Positions 51,379 to 64,000 are shown, counted from the first letter of the stretch. The stretch is DNA of 64,000 nt from Paulinella micropora (GCA_009731375.1 BJOX01000079.1:209921-273920), one strand, 5' to 3'. Numbers and translations: made by a program. Notes: generated from the sequence alone by a model not told the origin.

Positions 51379-54300
51379 GAGATGTCGCAAAGGAATGTAG
51401 TCCTTGCAAAGGAACGCAGTTTCACATCAAACAATAATTTGTGTACTGTGCATGTGTCCGCGATGGGAATCACGGGTAGACTGTGTTCTGGAAAAAGAAG
51501 AGGAGGAAGGACGTTGAAGAAAAAGGCAATCTAGGAATGGAGAGTGGGAGGATAAGGAAGAAGAGAAAGAAAAGGAAGCCGTTAGTCCAAGTGTTTTGAG
51601 CACCGTAAGCTTGCGCAAGCTACAATGATGACATTGTATGAGGCCTAAACCCCCGCAGGGACCTAGCCCGGGCTATGCAACACTGGACGGCTATGATGGA
51701 ATGCAGTCACCAATACGGACTAGAGGAAGATTAGTCCAATTTTTGACTGCACAGGAGCGATAAATCGCAAAAGAGCAACGAGCTACGCAGGAGGATAGCT
51801 TGAAGCAAAGGGATTTGGATTGGGGATGGGAAAAACCCAAGGCGCGGAAACATCGATGAACAGAGAACGATACCATGCCGCGAGCCCCGCATTCGATTGG
51901 TCGAAGGTGGCAGGTCCATCCGTTGTCCTCGATTTGAGATTTGAGCTTGTTGTATCGGTTGGTCTTGTAGGCTCGTGCGTCAAGGATGTTTTCCTCGACC
52001 GGGCACGTTAGCTCGATCAGAATACATATCTTGGTAGACAGTGACCAGACAACGATATCGGGGCGGAGGTCAGTGACACAAATGTGGACAGGAAAGGCTT
52101 GCTCAGAACCGGTGTATTGGGTTTGGAGTTGCCAATCGTTTGCAGTGTCAAGCAGGGATGGTCGATGAAATGACTGTCTCTTAGGCTTCTGCTCGCCCTC
52201 TTTCACAAACATAGACTTTGATTCATTTTGGTCTATAGGGGAGCGTTTGTTATGGCTCTCGATGTGTTTTTGAAGGGGAGCTTCAATAGTGCAGAGCACA
52301 GAGTCATGACGCCAGGTATAGCGGCCTTGTTTGAGGGCAACATGGCAACCGGAGAGGATGTGGCATAGATGTGCTTGACCAGAACAGAGGGCACACTTGT
52401 TGTTGGGAATGATTCCCCACAGACGTCTAAGGTCGGGGGTAATAACCGAGTTTGTGCTTGCGTTGATGACCCAAGAGATTAAACGGGGATTACGGGTTCC
52501 GATGAGGCGAGCCCAGGAGAGGTCGAAGGGGCATGCGTCTTCAAAACGAAGGAAGCACCCTTGCATGGCTTTGTCCATGTCATGCACTGTGGTTGTCTCA
52601 AGTATTGTCTCAGCAGCTAATTCTAAAACCCTGTCTTTGCGGTCTGTGATGGAATGTTCTTTTGGGTAGCGACCATGGCCAAGTCCGAGATGATCGGATT
52701 GGCCTCGATGTTTGAATTCAAAATCAACTTGTGCCTCAAGCTTTTCGAGCACAGGCTCTGGTTTCCAGATAGTTCGAAATGTTTCGTGTTTCGTCAGGTT
52801 CATCGCATAAATGGACGAGAGGTGTTTATCTGGGCAGTACTTCAGCATTTGAGCACGGTTGATTTGAAGTCGCTGGTAAAAAGAGACGATGGATTGGAGC
52901 TGTAGACCGAATTTCGAGCGTGGGCGGTAAAGGCAAGAGACCAGAGCTCTTTTGTAGATATTGGCCCATTTTTTGAGGAAGCGGGTCGCAATTTTCTCAA
53001 GGGTTTTGGCGAAAGATAAGCAGAGGTCATAAATGAGAAATGGCCAGGCAAGTGACTGGACAGCGTAGTGCTGGTATAGCCAAAGTTTCATAAAGCCATT
53101 GATCGAGCAGCTATCGATGGCTTGCATAGAAAGAATGAACTTCTTTTGGATTGCTGCACGTTGTTCGTTTTCGCTGAGGTCATGGTAGACAATCCATCCG
53201 AGGTCTTTGAAAGGCTTGTCAGCGATGAAGTCAATCGGTTTGCCAGTAATAGTAAGGGCGGGGTCGAAGGGTGGGAACGAGATCGGCAATAATCGTTTGA
53301 GACCCTTATAGTCGTCGGCTTTAGTCCAGTATTTGAAAGCAAGGCTTTTGCATTTGGGCGGTTTCGCGGCCATTGTTCTGGACCATGACAGAAATTTGTC
53401 AATCATGTTGATGGACGATTGACAGTGTTTCGGGGATCGGCAGTGTAGTTTGAGGTCGTCAGCATAAGCAGCTTCGTGCACGATGACTTCATCTGTTGAG
53501 GTCTTATGCTTGAAATGATAACCGTTGTTTTTGGTCAAGGATGATAGGAGGTCAAGGAGTAGGTTGAAAACTATGTTGAAAAGGAGAGGAGAAATGCAGC
53601 ATCCTTGAAAAACGCCAACAGCAAAAACAAAGGGTTCTGATGACCAATCTTTCCCTTCGATTGTGGCTACTAAGAGTTCGTAGTATAAAAAGATTATGCG
53701 AGCAAACATAGGGGGCACGTGGTACCACCAGAGAGCGAACTGGATCAAGTTGTGGTTTACGCTTCCAAAAGCGTTTTGTAGGTCAATCCATGCTATGACC
53801 AGTTGGCGATAGTGATCTTTTGCATTTCTGATGGTAGCTTTTGTAGTAGCAATGTGCTCGGGGCATCCTGCAACGTTACGGAGGAAACCTTTTTGTTTTG
53901 CTCTGTCAAAGTACTTGTTATCTAGCAAAAAACTCTCTAGGCGTTTTGACCACAAAGAGAAAAATACCTTACCCGAGCAGCTTGTCAGAGCAATCGGACG
54001 ATAGTTTGAGGCCTGAAGTGGATCGCCGTCCTTATGAAGGAGGGAGATAGCAGCTTGGGCCCAGCTATTAGCTACATCCGTTGTCCAACACTTGACAATG
54101 AGTTTGTGTAAGAAAAGTAAAGCGGTGGGAAGTCTCTTGTAAACAAGGTAGCTAATACCATCTCTGCCAGGGGCTGCACCATTACGCTTGGCAAACACAG
54201 ATCTTTTGGTTTCCAAGAAGGACGGTGGCTTGAGGTCAAAGGGGACAGTTGGTAGAGGCGGGCGATTCATTTCAGGTAAGGGCACGTAGGTTTGTTCACG

Positions 54301-55272
54301 ATTAGCGTCTTTGTATAGGTTGGGAAAGTAGGAGTCACAGTTTTCTTTGGATAGGGAGGAAGTGGTTTGGGTTGAGGGGGGATGAAACAGATTTTTGGCA
54401 AACTTATGAGGGTCAGTTCGGAAGCGTGTATTTGCTTGTCGTTGAGCGGAGCTTAAAGTTGCTTCCTTGAGACGACGGCGGAGGCGGTTACCGGTCTTCA
54501 ATAATACTCGCCAAGTTTTTTGCAGGCTTTTTGCAACAGCAGCTGGAATTGAACCTGCCCTTTTGAGATCTCGCAGATGTCTCTTTTGGATCAGTTTTTG
54601 TTGTCGGTTCTGCGTGAGTTCTGTTTGGAGCCGGATTACGTGGCGGTTTTTTCGCTCATGAGTTTGTTCTTGTGTTTTTGTTACCCGTTGTGATATGAAG
54701 TCGTAGAGATATCTTTCAAATTTCGCTACTGCTTCGTCACATGACAGGCATTTGATGAGAGAGGAGGGGAGGATGAGAGGGAGTGCGGATTGGAGTTCTT
54801 CTTCAATGCCTTTCCATTCGCTTGGTGTTGATGGCAATACCAGGCGTTTTCTTCTTTCGGTTGGTTCTTTCGGGGCACTTCTTGTCCGATGGACGAAATG
54901 GGAGTATGTCTCGGCGTCAACACAGTGGGTGGAATCCAGGTTGATAATGCCGGGTTGCGACTTGTAGTCCGGATGGACGTGCGCTTTTGGGCTCTTCTTT
55001 TCGAGGAGGCCCGAAAGGTCTTCGTAAGGGTGAACATGAGCAAAATCTTCTCCAGGGGGTTCAGGCGGTGCAGAGCACGCACTGGGAGGGTGACGGCGGC
55101 CACTCCGGAGGGAATAGCGGTGCGTCGGTAGGTTTTCGCATGTAGTTTTTGTAACTTACGGCTTAACTTAGGGGAAGCAAGCCTCTTCGTTTAAGCCAGG
55201 GTTGTCAGCCCAAGAAGAAAAAGGAGAAAGGTTTGGTTGCCGCGCTTTATCGCCGCGACGGGGTCACATATG
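51376..55272 (-). mobile_element. Full-length non-LTR retrotransposon with restriction-like endonuclease (3,897 bp)
   Basis: Element limits are fixed by the second copy: sequence from 51376 to 52524 recurs at 55273 to 56421 with no indel, giving a period of 3,897 bp. The 3' end (minus strand, ...GCGACATCTCATC) runs into (TATC)n; the 5' end (CATATGTGACCCCGTCGCGG...) is joined directly to the 3' end of the other copy. One long ORF and a 3' UTR of about 315 bp. The single-ORF, RLE architecture places it with R2/R4/Dong/NeSL-type elements; some of these insert into fixed targets, including microsatellites. Confidence 0.85.
51691..55155 (-). CDS. Reverse transcriptase plus restriction-like endonuclease polyprotein
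   Basis: The frame is open from 55155 (after TAA at 55158-55156) to the stop at 51691, 1,154 codons, with no ATG in the first ~300; the nearest start-like codon is TTG at 54837. Order: basic/Pro-rich N-terminus (R-R-H-P-P-S-A-C-S-A-P-P-E), no clear zinc finger; RT with N-G-A-A-P-G-R-D-G-I-S, Y-R-P-I-A-L-T-S, I-A-W-I-D-L-Q-N-A-F, G-V-F-Q-G-C-C-I-S-P and the catalytic A-Y-A-D-D; thumb; a C-x2-C-x5-H-x4-C knuckle (CALCSGQAHLCHILSGC); then the endonuclease R-P-D-I-V-V-W ... I-E-L-T-C-P-V-E-E ... K-T-N-R-Y. It nicks the target and reverse-transcribes its own RNA from the nick. No frameshift or stop: probably active recently. Where translation starts is unclear. Confidence 0.9.
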   Translation of the reverse strand, partial: VTKTTCENLPTHRYSLRSGRRHPPSACSAPPEPPGEDFAHVHPYEDLSGLLEKKSPKAHVHPDYKSQPGIINLDSTHCVDAETYSHFVHRTRSAPKEPTERRKRLVLPSTPSEWKGIEEELQSALPLILPSSLIKCLSCDEAVAKFERYLYDFISQRVTKTQEQTHERKNRHVIRLQTELTQNRQQKLIQKRHLRDLKRAGSIPAAVAKSLQKTWRVLLKTGNRLRRRLKEATLSSAQRQANTRFRTDPHKFAKNLFHPPSTQTTSSLSKENCDSYFPNLYKDANREQTYVPLPEMNRPPLPTVPFDLKPPSFLETKRSVFAKRNGAAPGRDGISYLVYKRLPTALLFLHKLIVKCWTTDVANSWAQAAISLLHKDGDPLQASNYRPIALTSCSGKVFFSLWSKRLESFLLDNKYFDRAKQKGFLRNVAGCPEHIATTKATIRNAKDHYRQLVIAWIDLQNAFGSVNHNLIQFALWWYHVPPMFARIIFLYYELLVATIEGKDWSSEPFVFAVGVFQGCCISPLLFNIVFNLLLDLLSSLTKNNGYHFKHKTSTDEVIVHEAAYADDLKLHCRSPKHCQSSINMIDKFLSWSRTMAAKPPKCKSLAFKYWTKADDYKGLKRLLPISFPPFDPALTITGKPIDFIADKPFKDLGWIVYHDLSENEQRAAIQKKFILSMQAIDSCSINGFMKLWLYQHYAVQSLAWPFLIYDLCLSFAKTLEKIATRFLKKWANIYKRALVSCLYRPRSKFGLQLQSIVSFYQRLQINRAQMLKYCPDKHLSSIYAMNLTKHETFRTIWKPEPVLEKLEAQVDFEFKHRGQSDHLGLGHGRYPKEHSITDRKDRVLELAAETILETTTVHDMDKAMQGCFLRFEDACPFDLSWARLIGTRNPRLISWVINASTNSVITPDLRRLWGIIPNNKCALCSGQAHLCHILSGCHVALKQGRYTWRHDSVLCTIEAPLQKHIESHNKRSPIDQNESKSMFVKEGEQKPKRQSFHRPSLLDTANDWQLQTQYTGSEQAFPVHICVTDLRPDIVVWSLSTKICILIELTCPVEENILDARAYKTNRYNKLKSQIEDNGWTCHLRPIECGARGMVSFSVHRCFRALGFSHPQSKSLCFKLSSCVARCSFAIYRSCAVKNWTNLPLVRIGDCIPS

Positions 55273-56421
55273 GATGAGATGTCGCAAAGGAATGTAGTCC
55301 TTGCAAAGGAACGCAGTTTCACATCAAACAATAATTTGTGTACTGTGCATGTGTCCGGGATGGGAATCACGGGTAGACTGTGTTCTGGAAAAAGAAGAGG
55401 AGGAAGGACGTTGAAGAAAAAGGCAATCTAGGAATGGAGAGTGGGAGGATAAGGAAGAAGAGAAAGAAAAGGAAGCCGTTAGTCCAAGTGTTTTGAGCAC
55501 CGTAAGCTTGCGCAAGCTACAATGATGACATTGTATGAGGCCTAAACCCCCGCAGGGACCTAGCCCGGGCTATGCAACACTGGACGGCTATGATGGAATG
55601 CAGTCACCAATACGGACTAGAGGAAGATTAGTCCAATTTTTGACTGCACAGGAGCGATAAATCGCAAAAGAGCAACGAGCTACGCAGGAGGATAGCTTGA
55701 AGCAAAGGGATTTGGATTGGGGATGGGAAAAACCCAAGGCGCGGAAACATCGATGAACAGAGAACGATACCATGCCGCGAGCCCCGCATTCGATTGGTCG
55801 AAGGTGGCAGGTCCATCCGTTGTCCTCGATTTGAGATTTGAGCTTGTTGTATCGGTTGGTCTTGTAGGCTCGTGCGTCAAGGATGTTTTCCTCGACCGGG
55901 CACGTTAGCTCGATCAGAATACATATCTTGGTAGACAGTGACCAGACAACGATATCGGGGCGGAGGTCAGTGACACAAATGTGGACAGGAAAGGCTTGCT
56001 CAGAACCGGTGTATTGGGTTTGGAGTTGCCAATCGTTTGCAGTGTCAAGCAGGGATGGTCGATGAAATGACTGTCTCTTAGGCTTCTGCTCGCCCTCTTT
56101 CACAAACATAGACTTTGATTCATTTTGGTCTATAGGGGAGCGTTTGTTATGGCTCTCGATGTGTTTTTGAAGGGGAGCTTCAATAGTGCAGAGCACAGAG
56201 TCATGACGCCAGGTATAGCGGCCTTGTTTGAGGGCAACATGGCAACCGGAGAGGATGTGGCATAGATGTGCTTGACCAGAACAGAGGGCACACTTGTTGT
56301 TGGGAATGATTCCCCACAGACGTCTAAGGTCGGGGGTAATAACCGAGTTTGTGCTTGCGTTGATGACCCAAGAGATTAAACGGGGATTACGGGTTCCGAT
56401 GAGGCGAGCCCAGGAGAGGTC
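55273..56421 (-). mobile_element. 5'-truncated copy of the same LINE, head-to-tail with the full copy
   Basis: The last 1,149 bp of the element; I noticed one substitution against the full copy (55360 region, CCGGG for CCGCG). Its 5' break at 56421 falls into (GATA)n. The ORF remnant 55588-56421 keeps the knuckle and endonuclease. Confidence 0.9.
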
Positions 56422-56453
<32 letters not shown>

Positions 56454-56515
56454 GGATAGATAGATGGATAGATAGACGGATAGATAGACGGATAGATAGA
56501 TGGATAGATAGATAG

Positions 56516-56593
<78 letters not shown>

Positions 56594-56625
56594 TTGATGC
56601 CGCCTGGCAAGCATATGAACGCCAA

Positions 56626-56703
<78 letters not shown>

Positions 56704-56727
56704 ATATCTATCTATCTATCTATCTAT
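56422..56727. repeat. GATA array then CTAT array around a 33-bp spacer
   Basis: (GATA)n to 56593 and (CTAT)n from 56626 are reverse complements and can fold. Confidence 0.95.
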
Positions 56728-57163
56728 CCGGGGGGGATGCAGAGGCCCAGCTGCTTAGTGCTCCGGCCTAAATCCGAACCCCCTATAATGACGATTTTGT
56801 GTCCGCCGTTAATCGCGCGCAGCGCAAGGGCTAAACAGGCAACCAACTCCTGACCAGGGCCGTGATGCAAAGGGTTGATGAAGTCGGGGTTGTAGAAGGT
56901 AACTCACAACGAGCGTGAACTCCTGAAACCTTGGCTTACAGGCGCATCATCTCCTTATGGCACACACCCCTGGGGGAGTGTTCTAGTGTTGTTCTGTAAA
57001 ATTCAAAAGGGCTCGGCTACCTTTCGGCTTGAACTGGGCACAGACACCAACCACAGCGAGACAGTGGTTGGTGTGCAGCTTGGCAGGTGCTGAAAGTTCT
57101 TGTCCGGGGGTAGTATTGGAGGCCATGGCTTTTCAAGCTACGCCACGCCCATAGATTAAACAT
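56728..57163. mobile_element. 435-bp element between CTAT arrays
   Basis: Begins TCCGGGGGGGATGCAGAGGC and its last 60 bp (GGGGGTAGTATTGGAGGCC to CCCATAGATTAAA) recur at 47934-47995, also directly before CTAT. No ORF. Probably another short retroposon whose 3' end is (CTAT)n. Confidence 0.55.
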
Positions 57164-57266
57164 ATCTATCTATCTACTATCTACTATCTATCTATCTATC
57201 TATCTACCTATCTACCTATCTACCCATCTATCTATCTCCCTATCCACCTACCTACCTATCTATCTG

Positions 57267-57302
<36 letters not shown>

Positions 57303-57421
57303 CCTATCTATCTATCTATCTATCTATCTCTCTACCCATCTATCTATCTACCTATCTACCTACCTATCTACCTATATCTATCTACCTATCTACCCATCTA
57401 TCTATCTACCTATATATCTAC

Positions 57422-57472
<51 letters not shown>

Positions 57473-57513
57473 CCTACCTACCTACCTACCTACCTACCTA
57501 CCTACCTACCTAC

Positions 57514-57562
<49 letters not shown>

Positions 57563-57619
57563 CATCTATCCATCCATCCATCCATCCATCCATCTATCTA
57601 TCTATCCATCTATCTATCC

Positions 57620-57686
<67 letters not shown>

Positions 57687-57735
57687 CCTAGCTCTCTATC
57701 GTTATCCGTCTATCTATCTATCTATCTATCTATAG
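57164..57735. repeat. CTAT/CTAC array
   Basis: CTAT with CTAC and CATC blocks. Confidence 0.95.
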
Positions 57736-57760
57736 ACATACATTTATATATATATATAAC

Positions 57761-57795
<35 letters not shown>

Positions 57796-57796
57796 G

Positions 57797-57841
57797 GAAA
57801 TGATTTAAGCGCAGACATACGACGTGGAGGTAGTAACAAAG
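57797..57841 (+). CDS. Candidate exon [14 protein letters not shown]
   Basis: Acceptor TATATATAG, donor GTACTA, 45 nt; reads in phase 2/1 into the exon at 59903. Confidence 0.5.
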
Positions 57842-58350
<509 letters not shown>

Positions 58351-59580
58351 GGACGTGTCTCAAAAGAAAATACCCACTTTTGATTCTCTTTCTCTATAGG
58401 AAGAAAGCCGAGATAGCTAGTTTTGTTTCACGTGCATGCATTCAAGGCCTCTAGTGCTAGCGTGATCTAACCTGTAGTCGTGGGGCCTGGAACCGGAGAG
58501 GGGGAGAAAATAGAAAAATTTTCGAAAGTTTTTTTTGGGGCGTCTGGAAATGGGATGTGTCCCTCATGTTCCGTCGTCCTTACCGAAGGGATGTCCCAGA
58601 TCGGACCCGAGTTGGCATGTCCTTGTATGCCCCAAAGGAGATTCTACAGCATGCAGCATCCCCGAGCCTCAAGCTTTTGAATCCAAGATGGAAGATTTCA
58701 AAAATGAAACTTGAATTTTTTTTAATTTTCAAACCCATCTCTTGTTTATTCTTGTTTTCTATCAAAACCAGTCTGAGATAGCTGGTTTTATTCCATATGC
58801 ACAAAGTGCAGGAGACGTATGATCGTGTGACATACCTACATGCACGGAACCTTGAACGACTCTTGGGAATAAAGAAAGAAAATGAAAACGGGGCAACGTC
58901 CCAAAAAAAAAAAAAAAAAATTGGAACATCCCTAACATGGGATTTACCCAAAGATCGATGTCTCCTGAGCAGCAATGTCTCGGGGTGTCCATATGGAGGG
59001 ATGTTCTGATGAGCCTGCGTTGTTCAGTGGGCCATCGCATACCCAGACCCCAAGCCCTTTTCAGCTTAGAAATCTAAGATCTCCAGACTCAAGAAGTGAC
59101 ATAACCCCCAAACACCCCGTCGCCTGGCAGATTAGATCTTTTTGTCCCAAGCAAATGCGTGGGCATAGATGATAAAGCAATGCCAGCATTTCAAACTTGC
59201 TTAGACACTGAAGGATTATAGTACAGATCGAACTCAAGAACGCGGGAAAAAGCAAAATAAATCGATTCTGGTGCTTTCTTAGTCAAAAAAATTGCTAACT
59301 TTTTTTTGTTTACCTCGCGAACAAGGCAGATAAGAACTATAGTAGGTCGCATCAGGGAGCTTATGGATAGATATATGCGCCACTAAGTATATCCCTGCTC
59401 CAATCCGCTAGGGACTGAAATCAAAGAATGCGAGGTTGAGGTACCAGAATTTATTCTGACTTTCGCAAACTTCTATCACATTCTGTCTGTTTTGATGTAG
59501 GAGGTAAACCGTAGCATATTTGCAATAGTTTGCAACTACAAGTGCCTTGGAGTGTATAGAAAAAAAAAAACAACAACACC

Positions 59581-59621
<41 letters not shown>

Positions 59622-59848
59622 AACCGTGGTTTTTTTTGTTAAAATTTTTTAATTATTTTCTTATTTTTGGTTTTTTCTCAATTTTTTTCTTTTTTTTTTG
59701 TTTTGTTTTTTTCTTTTTGTTCTTCCTTTTTTTAATTTTGTTTTTGTGTTTCAAAAGAAGTATACACATGAAATAAAACCAGCTGTCTCGGCCTTCTTCC
59801 CATAGAGAAAGAGAATCAAAAGTGGACATTTTCTTTTGAGACACATCT
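58351..59848. mobile_element. TA-flanked DNA transposon derivative with ~75-bp terminal inverted repeats (1.5 kb)
   Basis: Both ends read RGAYGTGTCTCAAAAGAAAA then TNNCCACTTTTGATTCTCTT inward, and both are flanked by TA. That is the signature of Tc1/mariner-type elements. A third copy of part of the repeat (GAGATAGCTGGTTTTATTCC) is internal at 58775. No transposase ORF: non-autonomous, or a decayed relic. It sits between two candidate exons of the plus-strand gene. Confidence 0.75.
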
Positions 59849-59902
59849 TATATTTTATACATATATATATATATACACACAAATATATAGGTAATGTTTT
59901 AG

Positions 59903-59941
59903 AATACTTGTTGCTGGGGCCGCCCGGCACGAATAAATCAG
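59903..59941 (+). CDS. Candidate exon YLLLGPPGTNKS (Walker A-like)
   Basis: Acceptor ATGTTTTAG, donor GTATGT, 39 nt. G-P-P-G-T-N-K-S matches the AAA+ P-loop G-P-P-G-T-G/A-K-S/T with Asn at a usually small position. Joined in phase after G-S-N-K it reads E-Y-L-L-L-G-P-P-G-T, typical of AAA+ ATPases. The rest of the domain is not identified. Confidence 0.5.
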
Positions 59942-60231
59942 GTATGTATGTAATGTATGTATGTATGTATGTATGTATGTATGTATGTATGTTTGCATGT
60001 ATGTATGTATTTATGTATTTGTGTAGTCATGTATGTATGTATATATGCATGCATGCATGCATGTATGTATGTATGTATGTATGTATTTATGTATGTATTC
60101 ATGCATGTATATATGTATTTATGTATGTATTTATGTATGTATTTATGTATGTATTTATGTATGTATGTATGTATGTATGTATGCATGTATGTATGTATGT
60201 ATGTATGTATGTATGTTTGTATGCATGTAAG
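59942..60231. repeat. (TATG)n array
   Basis: Tetramers with CATG and TTTA variants. Confidence 0.95.
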
Positions 60232-60269
60232 GGCAATCCTGGGCATCTTACGGACTACACCCACCTACG
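60232..60269 (+). CDS. Candidate 38-nt exon (QSWASYGLHPPT)
   Basis: Between GTAAG and GTATGT; phase compatible with exons before and after. Weak support. Confidence 0.3.
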
Positions 60270-60289
60270 GTATGTATGTACGTACAAAC

Positions 60290-60426
60290 GTATATTTATG
60301 CGGCTAGCCACAAATTTGACGTGTTTTGCGGGCGTCGGCGAGCCCGCAAAACACGTCAAATTTCGCGCGCCGCATATGTGATTTCGTCGGTAACCTGACC
60401 ACATTTTGCGGACGTGACCGATAAAA
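60290..60426 (+). mobile_element. Twin-hairpin element, copy F
   Basis: Lacks GAGCCGGGCC in the first loop; both stems otherwise preserved. Confidence 0.8.
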
Positions 60427-60459
60427 TACATGTGCATACTTGATCCACGCATATGATAT

Positions 60460-60774
60460 CACTTAACTTTATGTGTTTATGGCTGTATGTATGTATGTGT
60501 TTATGGCTGTATGTATGTATGAGAAGATGACTGTATGTGTTTATGGCTGTATGTATGTATGTATGTATGTATGTATGTATGTATGTATGTATGTATATGT
60601 GTATGTATGTATGTATGTATATATGTATTTATGTATATATGCATAAGGTTCAAAAAGGACTGTTTGTGTTTATGGCTGTGTATGTATGTATGTATGTATG
60701 TATGTATGTATGTATGTATGTATGTATGATGTATGATGTGTGTGTATATGTATGTATGTATGTATGTATATATG

Positions 60775-60808
<34 letters not shown>

Positions 60809-61061
60809 AGTATAAGGTACAAAGTGGACTATATGTGTTTATGATTCTGTATGTATGTATGTATGTAAGTATGCACGTAATGTACGTATGTATGTATTGT
60901 ATGTATGTATGTATGTATGTATGTATGTATGTATGTATGTATGTATGTATATATGTATGTATATATTTATATATGTATAGGTATAAGGTTCAAAGTGGAC
61001 GATATGTGTTTATGATTGTGAATGTATGTATATATGTAAGTATGCACGTAATGTATGTATG

Positions 61062-61092
<31 letters not shown>

Positions 61093-61740
61093 TGTATGTA
61101 ATGTATGTAATGTATGTAATGTATGTAATGTATGTATGTATGTATGTATGTATGTATGTATGTATGTATATATGTATGTGTATATTTATATATGTATAAG
61201 CATAAGGTTCAAAGTGGACTGTATGTGTTTATGGTTGTGAATGTATGCATATATGTAAGTATGCAAGTAATGTATGTATGTCTGTATATATGTATGTATG
61301 TATGTGAGTATGTATGTATGTATGTATGTATGTATGTATGTATATATTTATATATGTATAGGTATAAGGTTCAAAGTGGACTATATGTGTTTATGATTCT
61401 GTATGTATGTATGTATGTAAGTATGCACGTAATGTACGTATGTATGTATTGTATGTATGTATGTATGTATATGTGTATGTATGTATGTAATGTATGTAAT
61501 GTATGTAATGTATGTAATGTAATGTATGTATGTATGTATGTATATATGTATGTATGTATTTATGTATGTATATATGTATGTATATATTCATATATGTATA
61601 GGCATAAGGTTCAAAGTGGACTGTATGTGTTTATGGTTGTGAATGTATGTGTATATGTAAATATGCACGTAATGTATGTATGTATGTGTGTATGTATGTA
61701 TGTCTGTATTTATGTATGTATGGTAAGTGAGTGAGTAAGT
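60460..61740. repeat. (TATG)n satellite with ~190-bp higher-order unit, about six copies
   Basis: ATAAGGTTCAAAGTGGACTR + TATGTGTTTATGNTT recurs at 60643, 60810, 60982, 61201, 61366 and 61605, with GTAAGTATGCACGTAATG after it. Confidence 0.85.
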
Positions 61741-61847
61741 AAGTAAGTAAGTAAGTAAGTATGCACTTTACATGCATACACACATACATGCATACATACA
61801 TACATACATACATACATACATACATACATACTTACATACTTACATAC

Positions 61848-61890
<43 letters not shown>

Positions 61891-62027
61891 CATGCAAGCA
61901 ACTGCATGCATATGCATGCATTGATATGCATACATGCATACATACATACATACATACATACATACATACATACATACATACATGCATACATGCACACACA
62001 CACACACACAAATGTGTGAATGTATGA
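61741..62027. repeat. (AAGT)n then (CATA)n array
   Basis: The tetramer strand switches from TATG to CATA at about 61760. Confidence 0.9.
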
Positions 62028-62366
62028 ATGTATGATTGGCTGAAGTACACCATAGAGCGTGCTGATAGTTGCGTATGTATGTATGTATGTATGTATGTAT
62101 GTATGTATGTGTGTATGAGTGTATGTGTGTGTGTGTGTGTGCGTGTGTGTGTATGTATATGTGTGTGCATACATTCATACATTCATACATTCATACATTC
62201 ATACATACATTCATGTATGTATGTATGTATGTAGGCAGATTGGTTGAAGCCTTAGACGGAGCGTGTGTTCGGTTGTATATATATATATATATATATATGC
62301 ATATATATATATATGTCTGTATGTATGTATTTGCATCGCTTTGTATGCATTTCTGTATTTATGTAG
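62028..62366 (+). repeat. Two diverged copies of the WLKPYIE exon start in TATG/CATA/TA arrays
   Basis: ATTGGCTGAAGTACACCATA (62034) and ATTGGTTGAAGCCTTAGACG (62239) match the exon start ATGGTTGAAACCTTACATAG at 62372. Confidence 0.7.
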
Positions 62367-62429
62367 GTTGAATGGTTGAAACCTTACATAGAGCTTATGC
62401 CTGAAGGAGAGGCCAAGAAACTGCGACAG
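62367..62429 (+). CDS. Candidate exon WLKPYIELMPEGEAKKLRQ
   Basis: Acceptor TTTATGTAG, donor GTACTT, 63 nt, phase 0 both ends, open. No family recognised. Two diverged copies of its start lie upstream. Confidence 0.55.

Positions 62430-64000
<1,571 letters not shown>

Overview
The window is eukaryotic nuclear DNA: spliceosomal GT-AG exons, a Copia-type LTR retroelement, a non-LTR retrotransposon, tRNA-derived SINEs, foldback elements and an extreme load of microsatellites (GATA, ATT, TACA/TATG, ACATAT, TTC, ACT, AAGT, GA). There are 19 runs of N, nearly all inside or beside simple repeats. I cannot name the species; an alga or other protist is my guess. The first 8.4 kb differs from everything after it: it is GC-rich, compact and intron-free, and looks like a piece of a large DNA virus integrated in (or mis-joined to) the host chromosome.

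1-8403, virus-like island. An LRR-type protein cut by the window edge (3-1073, +); a histone of the H2B family with a long basic tail (1868-2467, -); divergently from it a roughly 680-residue protein whose N-terminal part resembles a herpesvirus/phage-type capsid maturation protease and whose C-terminal part resembles a scaffold (2762-4817, +); an F-box/LRR protein broken by one in-frame TAG (5245-6489, -); and a BspA-like (DUF285) surface protein with a Thr/Ala/Pro stalk, frameshifted and cut at 8403 (-). A histone next to a herpes-like capsid protease is what is reported for mirusviruses; that assignment is inference. At 8403/8404 the island abuts, without an N gap, a 5'-truncated, frameshifted Copia reverse transcriptase/RNase H (8404-9742) followed by a probable 3' LTR near 10811.

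11-21 kb is mostly simple and compound repeats, SINEs and foldbacks. From about 36.6 kb down to 21.8 kb, on the minus strand, lies a real gene that ORF calling cannot see: a phosphate:H+ symporter-like (PHS/Pht1) member of the major facilitator superfamily, split into at least 18 small exons with GT-AG borders and mostly matching phases. Its introns hold almost all the microsatellites, SINEs and MITEs. Several exons are surrounded by diverged tandem copies of their own edges (exon end plus 5' splice site, or 3' splice site plus exon start) linked by microsatellite. The same exon-edge pattern recurs around other candidate exons near 42.0, 44.0-44.8 and 62.0-62.4 kb.

38.7-64 kb holds scattered candidate exons, including a plus-strand chain at 57.8, 59.9, 60.2 and 62.4 kb with a Walker A-like motif. 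A full-length 3,897-bp LINE with a restriction-like endonuclease (51376-55272, -) is joined head-to-tail to a 5'-truncated near-identical copy (55273-56421), the pair sitting inside a GATA array. A TA-flanked 1.5-kb element with long terminal inverted repeats lies at 58351-59848. A dispersed element made of two adjacent hairpins occurs six times.
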